Positions 32,837-39,786 of a stretch of 64,000 nt of DNA are shown here, one piece after another. The DNA is from Pseudomonas monsensis. Lineage in GTDB: Bacteria > Pseudomonadota > Gammaproteobacteria > Pseudomonadales > Pseudomonadaceae. Position numbers and translations under genes: made by a program. Where the stretch lies: positions 1,367,501 through 1,431,500 of the forward strand of contig NZ_CP077087.1 of assembly GCF_014268495.2 (NCBI RefSeq), written 5' to 3'. The notes under the pieces are model-generated. The model did not search any database, was not told the DNA's origin, and saw only the letters and a list, made by a program, of their open reading frames with translations. Every line of letters starts with the position of its first letter. The first letter of the stretch is position 1.

Positions 32837-34130
32837 AACCGAGAAGACCATGTCACGCAGTGAGATATCCACAACCCCGAAGCGCACGGCAGAACTCGAA
32901 GAGCTGCTGATCGACGCCGAAGCCGATGATGAACAAGTGCAGCAGAACCACCCGCTGGTGCGCCGGCCATGGCTGTTGCTGCTGGGCTTGATTCTGGTGG
33001 CGCTGAACCTGCGTCCGGCGCTGTCGAGCATGGCGCCGCTGCTCAGCGACGTGTCGAAAAGCCTTGGTTTGTCGGCAGCTCAGGCCGGTTTGCTGACCAC
33101 GTTGCCGGTGCTCTGCCTCGGTTTGTTTGCACCGCTCGCGCCGATTCTGGCGCGCCGCTTCGGTGCCGAGCGGGTGGTGTTGGGGATTCTGCTGACGCTG
33201 GCCGGCGGCATCATTTTGCGCAGCAACTTTGGTGAGATCGGCCTGTTTGCTGGCAGTGTATTGGGCGGTGCGAGCATTGGTATTGTCGGGGTATTGCTGC
33301 CAGGCATTGTCAAACGCGACTTTGCCAGGCACGCCGGGACCATGACCGGTGTCTACACCATGGCGCTGTGTCTGGGCGCGGCGATGGCGGCGGGGTCCAG
33401 CGTGCCGTTGAGTGAGCATTTCGATCACAGTTGGGCGATGGGCCTGGGTTTCTGGGTCATTCCGGCGCTGGTTGCGGCAGTGTTCTGGTTGCCGCAAGTC
33501 GGGCAGAAACACGGTGCGCACAATGTTGCCTATCGTGTGCGCGGTCTGCTGCGTGATCCGCTGGCATGGCAGGTGACCTTGTACATGGGCCTGCAATCGT
33601 CGCTGGCCTACATCGTGTTTGGCTGGTTGCCGTCGATCCTGATCGGTCGTGGTCTGACGCCGACCCAGGCCGGTCTGGTGTTGTCCGGTTCGGTGATCAT
33701 TCAACTGGCCAGCTCCCTCGCGGCACCGTGGCTGGCGACTCGCGGCAAGGATCAGCGTCTGGCGATCGTGATCGTGATGGCCCTGACCCTTGGTGGTTTG
33801 TTCGGTTGTCTGTATGCGCCGATCGACGGCCTGTGGGGCTGGGCGATTCTGCTGGGCCTGGGGCAGGGGGGCACGTTCAGCCTGGCCCTGACGTTGATCG
33901 TGCTGCGCTCGCGCGATTCCCATGTTGCGGCGAACCTGTCGAGCATGTCCCAGGGCTTCGGCTACACCCTGGCCTCGATGGGGCCGTTCGCGGTCGGCGT
34001 GGTGCATGACTGGACCGGTGGCTGGAACGCGGTGGGCTGGATTTTCGGGATCATCGGCACCGGCGCGATCATTGCCGGGCTGGGTGCGGGCCGGGCGCTG
34101 TACGTGCAAGTGCAAAGCGAAAAAATCTGA
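32826..34130 (+). CDS. MFS transporter of the CynX/NimT family
   Basis: The 434-aa product has a ~45-residue polar N-terminus then 12 predicted membrane segments, with the CynX/NimT start N-L-R-P-A-L-S-S. Relatives export cyanate-like compounds or 2-nitroimidazole (E. coli NimT with regulator NimR). The ATG at 32826 lies within the GntR gene; an ATG at 32850 is an alternative. The pair looks like a local regulator-transporter unit. The substrate cannot be told from sequence. Confidence 0.87.
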   Translation: MNLETEKTMSRSEISTTPKRTAELEELLIDAEADDEQVQQNHPLVRRPWLLLLGLILVALNLRPALSSMAPLLSDVSKSLGLSAAQAGLLTTLPVLCLGLFAPLAPILARRFGAERVVLGILLTLAGGIILRSNFGEIGLFAGSVLGGASIGIVGVLLPGIVKRDFARHAGTMTGVYTMALCLGAAMAAGSSVPLSEHFDHSWAMGLGFWVIPALVAAVFWLPQVGQKHGAHNVAYRVRGLLRDPLAWQVTLYMGLQSSLAYIVFGWLPSILIGRGLTPTQAGLVLSGSVIIQLASSLAAPWLATRGKDQRLAIVIVMALTLGGLFGCLYAPIDGLWGWAILLGLGQGGTFSLALTLIVLRSRDSHVAANLSSMSQGFGYTLASMGPFAVGVVHDWTGGWNAVGWIFGIIGTGAIIAGLGAGRALYVQVQSEKI

Positions 34131-34164
34131 CGCGTAACCCTTTTTGGGGGCCAATGATATCCAA

Positions 34165-34254
34165 TGTGGGAGCGAGCTTGCTCGCGAAGACGGTGGTTCA
34201 GGCAAAGATCATGTTGAATGTGCCGGCCTCTTCGCGAGCAAGCTCGCTCCCACA
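34165..34254. repeat. REPIN (GGGAGCGAGCTTGCTCGCGAA class)
   Basis: Inverted pair with a core containing CATGTTGAATGT. It follows the MFS gene. The remaining gap to 34368 shows no gene. Confidence 0.92.
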
Positions 34255-34368
34255 GTTTTTGGGGCGCCTTGAAGATCGTGCGTGGTATTCGGTTTACGAA
34301 TGCCGATAGTGTTTCTGCGCATTGCAGATTATGGTGCTGGCACTCTGTACCTATTTTGGAGTTTGCCC

Positions 34369-34839
34369 ATGAGCGAAGCCCACGCCGCCCTGATCACCCG
34401 TTTCTACCAGGCCTTCCAGCGCCTCGACGCCGAAGCCATGGCCGCCTGTTACACCGATGACGTGGTGTTCAGCGACCCGGCGTTCGGCGAGTTGCGCGGG
34501 CGTGAGGCCGGCGACATGTGGCGCATGCTCACCACCCGCGCCAAAGACTTCTCGCTGACCTTCGACAATGTCCGCGCCGATGAGCGCAGCGGTGGTGCGC
34601 ACTGGGTGGCGACGTATCTGTTCAGTCAGACCGGCAACGTGGTGATCAACGATATCCAGGCACGTTTCGTCTTCCGTGACGGCAAGATCTGCGAGCATCA
34701 TGATCATTTCGACCTGTGGCGCTGGTCGCGCCAGGCCCTGGGTTTCAAAGGCCTGCTGCTGGGCTGGACGCCTTTGGTACGCAACGCCGTGCGTGCGCAG
34801 GCGTTGAAAGGGCTGAAGGCATTTCAGACCAGTCGCTGA
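34369..34839 (+). CDS. NTF2/SnoaL-like small protein
   Basis: The 156-aa product has a SnoaL/NTF2-like fold: N-terminal helices (residues 1-30, F-Y-Q-A-F-Q-R-L-D), C-Y-T-D-D-V-V-F-S-D-P-A-F-G, and a Trp- and His-rich C-terminal sheet (E-H-H-D-H-F-D-L-W-R-W). Such proteins are steroid isomerase-like or ligand-binding; no function can be assigned. GGAG lies 8 bases before the ATG; an upstream in-frame ATG at 34282 is rejected. No operon partner is evident. Confidence 0.85.
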   Translation: MSEAHAALITRFYQAFQRLDAEAMAACYTDDVVFSDPAFGELRGREAGDMWRMLTTRAKDFSLTFDNVRADERSGGAHWVATYLFSQTGNVVINDIQARFVFRDGKICEHHDHFDLWRWSRQALGFKGLLLGWTPLVRNAVRAQALKGLKAFQTSR

Positions 34840-34878
34840 TAAGATCGCGGCCTGTTTCCTACACGTCTTGATCCCGAA

Positions 34879-35181
34879 GTGACCAGCCCTGGCGAAAATT
34901 CTGTCGATACTGCCGAACCGGTGAGCAAATCCTGGTTCGTCTATCTCGTTCGCGCAGCCAACGGTTCGTTGTATTGCGGGATCAGTGACGACCCGGTGCG
35001 CCGTTTTGCCAAACATCAGAGCGGCAAAGGCGCACGGTTTTTCCTCTCCAGCCCGGCGATGGCACTGGTCTACACCGAGCGTTGCCGCGACAAGAGCGAC
35101 GCCTTGCGCCAGGAACGGCTGATCAAAAAGCTGCGCAAGAGCGCCAAGGAATGCCTGGTCGCGTCTTATCAATCAGACTGA
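34879..35181 (+). CDS. GIY-YIG domain protein (UPF0213/YhbQ-like)
   Basis: The 100-aa product carries a single GIY-YIG nuclease fold (V-Y-L-V-R ... Y-C-G-I-S-D-D-P-V-R-R, with K-x-A-R-F at about 50). YhbQ-like proteins act on DNA, possibly branched or damaged. The annotated start is GTG at 34879; another GTG at 34921 would give an 86-aa core. The start is uncertain because neither has a strong ribosome site. Confidence 0.85.
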   Translation: MTSPGENSVDTAEPVSKSWFVYLVRAANGSLYCGISDDPVRRFAKHQSGKGARFFLSSPAMALVYTERCRDKSDALRQERLIKKLRKSAKECLVASYQSD

Positions 35182-35265
35182 TCAGTTCCCATCAGGCAGA
35201 TCTGTAGGCTGCTAAGCAAATGCACGCTAAGCTGCTGGCTCACTATCTGAGCGGCGGAGCCGAGC

Positions 35266-36201
35266 ATGTCCGAGTTGATTCTCCATCATTACCCGACCTC
35301 TCCATTTGCCGAGAAGGCCCGCCTTCTGCTGGGGTTCAAAGGCTTGTCCTGGCGTTCGGTGCACATCTCGCCGGTAATGCCCAAGCCAGATCTGACCGCC
35401 CTGACCGGTGGCTATCGCAAGACCCCGGTGCTGCAGATCGGTGCCGACATTTACTGCGACACTTCGCTGATCGCGCGTCGCCTGGAGCAGGAAAAAGCCC
35501 TGCCGGCGTTTTTCCCGGAAGGTCAGGAAATGACCAGCGCCAGTTTTGCAGCGTGGGCTGATTCGGTGGTCTTCCAGCATGCCGTCAGCCTGGTGTTCCA
35601 GCCGGAGTCGGTGGCGGTGCGTTTCGGCAAGTTGCCGCCGGAAGCGATCAAGGCGTTCATCGCTGATCGGGCCGGGTTGTTCAGTGGCGGCAGCGCCACC
35701 CGGTTGTCGGCCGAGCAGGCCAAGCACCAGTGGCCAACGATCATGGCGCGCCTGGAGCAGCAGTTGCAGCGCGAGCAGGGCGACTTCCTGTTCGGCGAGC
35801 CGTCGATTGCCGACTTCGCCCTGGCGCATCCCCTTTGGTTCCTCAAGGCGACGCACGTCACCGCACCGTTGGTCGATGACTATCCGGCTGTCGCGGCATG
35901 GCTCGGGCGTGTGCTGGGCTTCGGTCATGGTGCGGCAAGCGCGATGACTGCCGAGGAGGCGCTGGAAGTGGCGCGTAGCTCGACGCCGGCGGCGCTGCCG
36001 GATGAGCAGTTTGCAGACCCGAACGGGTTCAAGGCCGGGCAGCAAGTGGCGATTGCCGCCACCGATTACGGGGTGGATCCAGTGGTGGGCGAGTTGTTGT
36101 TTGCCGGCCGTGAGGAGTTGATCCTGCGCCGTGAAGACCCGCGTGGCGGTGTGGTGCATGTGCACTTCCCGCGCTTCGGCTTCCGCATCGAAGCCAAGTA
36201 A
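35266..36201 (+). CDS. Glutathione S-transferase family protein with C-terminal extension
   Basis: The 311-aa product has an N-terminal thioredoxin-like GST domain (Y-P-T-S-P-F-A-E-K-A at about 9-18, and the cis-Pro segment T-P-V-L-Q-I around 53-58) and an all-helical C-terminal domain. An ~80-residue tail (about 230-311) is longer than in ordinary GSTs and ends in a beta-rich F-P-R-F-G-F-R segment. The substrate is unknown. It is convergent with the glutaredoxin gene across a palindrome. Confidence 0.87.
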   Translation: MSELILHHYPTSPFAEKARLLLGFKGLSWRSVHISPVMPKPDLTALTGGYRKTPVLQIGADIYCDTSLIARRLEQEKALPAFFPEGQEMTSASFAAWADSVVFQHAVSLVFQPESVAVRFGKLPPEAIKAFIADRAGLFSGGSATRLSAEQAKHQWPTIMARLEQQLQREQGDFLFGEPSIADFALAHPLWFLKATHVTAPLVDDYPAVAAWLGRVLGFGHGAASAMTAEEALEVARSSTPAALPDEQFADPNGFKAGQQVAIAATDYGVDPVVGELLFAGREELILRREDPRGGVVHVHFPRFGFRIEAK

Positions 36202-36211
36202 CAGCGACCGA

Positions 36212-36247
36212 CCCTGTGGCGAGCGAGCAAGCTCCCTCGCCACAGGG
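36212..36247. repeat. Single palindrome between convergent genes
   Basis: CCCTGTGGCGAG pairs with CTCGCCACAGGG across GCGAGCAAGCTC. It resembles a REP relative and probably stops transcription from both sides. Confidence 0.75.
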
Positions 36248-36254
36248 GTGTGCG

Positions 36255-36605
36255 TTACTTCAAAGCCGCCAGAATTTCATCCGGGTCGAATCCGCGAATC
36301 AATGTGCCATTCACGTCGATCAACGGAATCCCGCGTCCACCCAATGCCTCGTACGCCTTGCGCGCCTCGGCATCCTTCTCGATATCGAACTCCTTGAATG
36401 GAATCCCCTTGCTGTCGAGAAAGCGTTTGGTCTGCTTGCAGTAGCCACACCAGTCGGTGGCGTAGAGCACAACATTGGCCTGCGCCCGCGTCTGCTCCGA
36501 AACCATCTGCGACGGGTTGAACACCCGCTCGATCTTGCCCCAGTTCTGATAGACCACGACCACCAGCAGAACCAGAGCAACCTTCTTCAGCACATTGCCG
36601 AGCAT
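36255..36605 (-). CDS. Membrane-anchored glutaredoxin-like protein
   Basis: The 116-aa product has an N-terminal membrane anchor (about 5-19) and a glutaredoxin domain with the C-G-Y-C active site (Cys53, Cys56) and G-I-P-L-I near 92-96. The anchor suggests a membrane-tethered thiol-disulfide role. Its ATG overlaps the ndpA stop by one base (TGATG), so the two genes are co-translated, although their functions are not obviously linked. Confidence 0.9.
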   Translation of the reverse strand: MLGNVLKKVALVLLVVVVYQNWGKIERVFNPSQMVSEQTRAQANVVLYATDWCGYCKQTKRFLDSKGIPFKEFDIEKDAEARKAYEALGGRGIPLIDVNGTLIRGFDPDEILAALK

Positions 36606-37609
36606 CAGTTGCGGCGCTTCAGTTGATCGGTGAGCGACGTCGGCAGGCCCTTGATTACCAGGGTGCCAGCCTCTTCGTCGTACTCGATTTTCGAGCCCAG
36701 CAGGTGTGCTTCAAAGCTGATCGACAGGCCTTCGGCGCGACCGGTGAAGCGGCGGAACTGGTTGAGAGTGCGTTTGTCTGCCGGAATCTCCGGCGACAGG
36801 CCGTAGTCCTTGTTGCGGATGTGGTCGTAGAAGGCTTTCGGGCGTTCTTCGTCGATCAACTCCGAGAGCTCTTCCAGGCCCATCGGCTCGCCGAGTTTGG
36901 CCTGGCTGCTGGCGTAGTCCACCAGGGTTTTGGTTTTCTCGCGGGCGGCGTCTTCCGGCAGATCTTCGCTTTCGACGAAGTCACTGAAGGCCTTGAGCAG
37001 GGTGCGGGTCTCGCCCGGGCCGTCGACGCCTTCCTGGCAGCCGATGAAGTCGCGGAAGTATTCCGAGACCTTCTTGCCGTTCTTGCCCTTGATGAACGAG
37101 ATGTACTGCTTGGACTGCTTGTTGTTCTGCCACTCGGAGACGTTGATTCGCGCCGCCAGGTGCAACTGGCCGAGGTCGAGGTGGCGCGACGGGGTCACGT
37201 CCAGCTCGTCGGTCACTGCCACGCCTTCACTGTGGTGCAGCAGGGCGATGGCCAGGTAATCGGTCATGCCTTGCTGATAGTGGGCGAACAACACATGGCC
37301 ACCGACCGACAGGTTCGATTCTTCCATCAGCTTTTGCAGGTGTTCGACCGCGACTTTGCTGAAGGCGGTGAAGTCCTTGCCGCCGTCCATGTATTCCTTC
37401 AGCCAGCCGCTGAACGGGAACGCGCCGGATTCCGGATGGAACAAACCCCAGGCTTTGCCCTGTTTGGCGTTATAGCTCTCGTTGAGGTCGGCGAGCATGT
37501 TCTCGATGGCTGCGGATTCGGCCAGTTCAGTGTCACGGGCGTGCAGAACTGCGGGCGTGCCGTCGGGTTTTTTGTCGATCAGGTGGACGATGCAATGACG
37601 GATCGGCAT
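36605..37609 (-). CDS. Nucleoid-associated protein NdpA/YejK
   Basis: YejK/NdpA family proteins bind the nucleoid and influence DNA topology (E. coli YejK interacts with topoisomerases). The 334-aa product starts M-P-I-R-H-C-I-V-H-L-I-D, matching the family. The frame extends to 37678, but this ATG is preferred. The protein carries no membrane segment or signal peptide. It is transcribed with the downstream glutaredoxin gene. Confidence 0.92.
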   Translation of the reverse strand: MPIRHCIVHLIDKKPDGTPAVLHARDTELAESAAIENMLADLNESYNAKQGKAWGLFHPESGAFPFSGWLKEYMDGGKDFTAFSKVAVEHLQKLMEESNLSVGGHVLFAHYQQGMTDYLAIALLHHSEGVAVTDELDVTPSRHLDLGQLHLAARINVSEWQNNKQSKQYISFIKGKNGKKVSEYFRDFIGCQEGVDGPGETRTLLKAFSDFVESEDLPEDAAREKTKTLVDYASSQAKLGEPMGLEELSELIDEERPKAFYDHIRNKDYGLSPEIPADKRTLNQFRRFTGRAEGLSISFEAHLLGSKIEYDEEAGTLVIKGLPTSLTDQLKRRN

Positions 37610-38005
37610 GGGCTTCTCGGCTGTTGGAAGGGAGGAGGGCAGGCTCCCCCGAAAAAGCGCCCAGTGTACCGCAACCACTGGTTTTGGCGCGGGGTGAAGG
37701 GCAAATCCGGGGCGGGCGGCGGCCCTTATGCAGTTTTTTACCGATTTAGCGCAATAAACCTGACCAAATGGGTAGCTAGAGGCGGATATTTCCCCGTCTC
37801 TGTGCTAGTTTTGCCCGGTCTTACGCGAAGTCACTGCGTTAAGCGTGCATTCAGCATTTGTCAGGTCGAACCAAACCCTGATTTCGGCATCTATAACCCC
37901 GACTCGTCGTGGTTATCGCCGAGGGTGCCAGATCCAGAAGATCGGGCTCGATGGCTGACACTGCACTCTGCAATCCATATGAATTTGATAGGGAAGGAAC
38001 ACTAC
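37610..38005 (+). other. Intergenic region upstream of the HU gene
   Basis: A 396-base divergent gap. A plus-strand frame runs through it into the HU gene but resembles nothing. The HU promoter should lie here; no convincing -35/-10 pair was chosen. GGGAAGGAAC directly precedes the HU start as its ribosome site. Confidence 0.4.
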
Positions 38006-38287
38006 ATGGCTCTTACTAAAGACCAACTGATCGCCGACATCGCTGAAGCTATCGACGCGCCGAAAACCACCGCGCGTAACGCTCTGGACCAACTGGGCCA
38101 AATCGTTGCCGATCAGCTGGAAAACGGCGGCGAAATCACCTTGCCAGGTATCGGCAAGCTGAAAGTGACCGAGCGTCCTGCCCGCACTGGCCGTAACCCT
38201 TCGACTGGCGCTGCCATCGAAATCCCTGCCAAGAAAGTGATCAAGCTGGTTGTGGCCAAAGGCCTGACCGACGCTGTGAACAAGTAA
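38006..38287 (+). CDS. HU-family DNA-binding protein (HupN-like)
   Basis: The 93-aa product is a histone-like HU protein: the N-terminal helical dimer (M-A-L-T-K-D-Q-L-I-A-D-I) and the DNA-binding arm with R-x-x-R-x-G-R-N-P near 57-66. It compacts DNA and bends it non-specifically. The ATG at 38006 has GGGAAGGA 6 bases before it and a strong terminator follows. Pseudomonads have several HU genes; the length and divergent placement from ndpA suggest the third type, HupN. The symbol is not assigned. Confidence 0.93.
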   Translation: MALTKDQLIADIAEAIDAPKTTARNALDQLGQIVADQLENGGEITLPGIGKLKVTERPARTGRNPSTGAAIEIPAKKVIKLVVAKGLTDAVNK

Positions 38288-38298
38288 GACGCAGCGAT

Positions 38299-38339
38299 AA
38301 AAAAACCGTGCACCGGAGCGATCCGGGCACGGTTTTTTT
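38299..38339 (+). terminator. Intrinsic terminator of the HU gene
   Basis: AAAAAAACCGTGC pairs with GCACGGTTTTTTT, with CCGG pairing in the loop region. It is near-perfect and bidirectional in form. Confidence 0.95.
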
Positions 38340-38392
38340 GTGCCTGTGATTTGATGGCCGACTCCTGAGCACCATAAGCCATTGTGGGAGCG

Positions 38393-38471
38393 AGCTTGCT
38401 CGCGAATGCGGCGCATCAGTCAATTCAACTTTGACTGACACACTGCCTTCGCGAGCAAGCTCGCTCCCACA
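38393..38471. repeat. REPIN (GGGAGCGAGCTTGCTCGCGAA class)
   Basis: Inverted pair between the convergent HU and rlmF genes; core includes TCAACTTTGACTGACAC. Confidence 0.92.
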
Positions 38472-38498
38472 ATTGATTTGTGTCCGGCGATGCAATGT

Positions 38499-39518
38499 TT
38501 AGCGAACCCAGCGCTCGCGGCGCCAGATCTGCTGTTCGGACTTGGTCTGGAAGGTCCAAGCCACGAAGCGGCTCTGCTTCTGGCCCTGCGACATCTCCAC
38601 CACCTGGCTTTCCAGCACGCCGGCCTTTTTCAGCGCGGTCTCGATGGCAGGCAGGTTCGAGGCTTTCGACACCAGCGTGCTGAACCACAGCACCTTGTGC
38701 TGGAAGTTCGCGCTCTCGGCGATCAATTGCGTCACGAACCGTGCTTCGCCGCCTTCACACCACAGCTCGGCCGATTGACCGCCGAAGTTCAGCACCGGCA
38801 GCTTGCGTTTCGGATCAGCCTTGCCCAGTGCGCGCCACTTGCGCTCGCTGCCCTTGGTCGCTTCTTCCATCGAAGCGTGGAACGGCGGATTGCACATGGT
38901 CAGGTCAAAGCGCTCACCCGGCTCCAGCAAGCCGATCAGGATGTGCTTGCGGTTTTCCTGTTGGCGCAGCTGGATCACTTTGCTCAGATCGTTGGACTGA
39001 ACGATGGCTCTGGCGGCTGCCACGGCGGTCGGGTCGATTTCCGAGCCGAGGAAGTGCCAGCGATATTCGCTGTTGCCGATCAGTGGGTACACGCAGTTGG
39101 CGCCCATGCCGATGTCCAGCACATTGACGATGGCACCGCGCGGCACCTTGCCGTCGTTCATGCTCGCCAGCAGATCTGCGAGGAAGTGCACATAATCGGC
39201 ACGACCCGGCACCGGTGGGCAGAGGTAGTCCGCTGGAATGTCCCAATGCTGGATGCCATAGAACGCCTTGAGCAGCGCCCGGTTGAACACGCGCACCGCA
39301 TCGGGGCTGGCGAAGTCGATGCTTTCCTTGCCGTACGGGTTGGTGATCACGAACTTCGCCAGTTCCGGCGTGGTTTTGATCAGCGCCGGGAAGTCATAGC
39401 GACCCTGATGGCGATTGCGCGGGTGCAGGCTGGCCTTTTCACGCGGCTCAACGGTCTTGGCCGGGGTCGCGGAATCAGGCTTCTTGCGCGCAGGTTTGGG
39501 TGTGCGGGGGGCGTTCAT
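38499..39518 (-). CDS. rlmF: 23S rRNA (adenine1618-N6)-methyltransferase RlmF
   Basis: RlmF methylates A1618 of 23S rRNA. The 339-aa product has a basic N-terminus (A-R-K-K, residues 10-30), an S-adenosylmethionine-binding segment (L-D-I-G-M-G-A-N-C-V-Y-P) and the catalytic N-P-P-F of N6-adenine methyltransferases (C-N-P-P-F-H). The frame runs to 39731 through a REPIN; the ATG at 39518 fits the family. It has its own promoter region filled by that REPIN. Confidence 0.92.
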   Translation of the reverse strand: MNAPRTPKPARKKPDSATPAKTVEPREKASLHPRNRHQGRYDFPALIKTTPELAKFVITNPYGKESIDFASPDAVRVFNRALLKAFYGIQHWDIPADYLCPPVPGRADYVHFLADLLASMNDGKVPRGAIVNVLDIGMGANCVYPLIGNSEYRWHFLGSEIDPTAVAAARAIVQSNDLSKVIQLRQQENRKHILIGLLEPGERFDLTMCNPPFHASMEEATKGSERKWRALGKADPKRKLPVLNFGGQSAELWCEGGEARFVTQLIAESANFQHKVLWFSTLVSKASNLPAIETALKKAGVLESQVVEMSQGQKQSRFVAWTFQTKSEQQIWRRERWVR

Positions 39519-39609
39519 GGGCGTGGTCGATTCGGGTATGGCTGAAAGTGGCGGGTATTGTCCCACATCCAGCCGCTGCGAACTCAATATCAGCAACACC
39601 ACCGATCTC

Positions 39610-39699
39610 TGTGGGAGCGAGCTTGCTCGCGAAAGCGTCCTCTCAGTCAACATCACTTTCGCCTGATACGGCCTCTTCGCGAGCAAGCTCGCTCCCACA
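39610..39699. repeat. REPIN (GGGAGCGAGCTTGCTCGCGAA class)
   Basis: Inverted pair between valS and rlmF; core contains CAGTCAACATCACTTTCGCC. It lies between the valS terminator and the rlmF start. Confidence 0.92.
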
Positions 39700-39732
39700 G
39701 GGATTGGCAGTGGATGAAGGAAAGTAGGCAAT

Positions 39733-39771
39733 AAAAAAGGCGCGTCACCCGATCGGGTGGCGCGCCTTTTT
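39733..39771 (-). terminator. Intrinsic terminator of valS
   Basis: On the minus strand GGCGCGCCACCC and GGGTGACGCGCC form a long stem around GATC with a T run on both sides. It lies 16 bases after the valS stop. Confidence 0.95.
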
Positions 39772-39786
39772 AATGCGATTTACCAG

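Noticed and set aside
36623..38005. Long N-terminal extension of the HU gene (frame open from 36623)
   Set aside because: The upstream part is the antisense of ndpA; the ATG at 38006 has a strong ribosome site and gives normal HU length.
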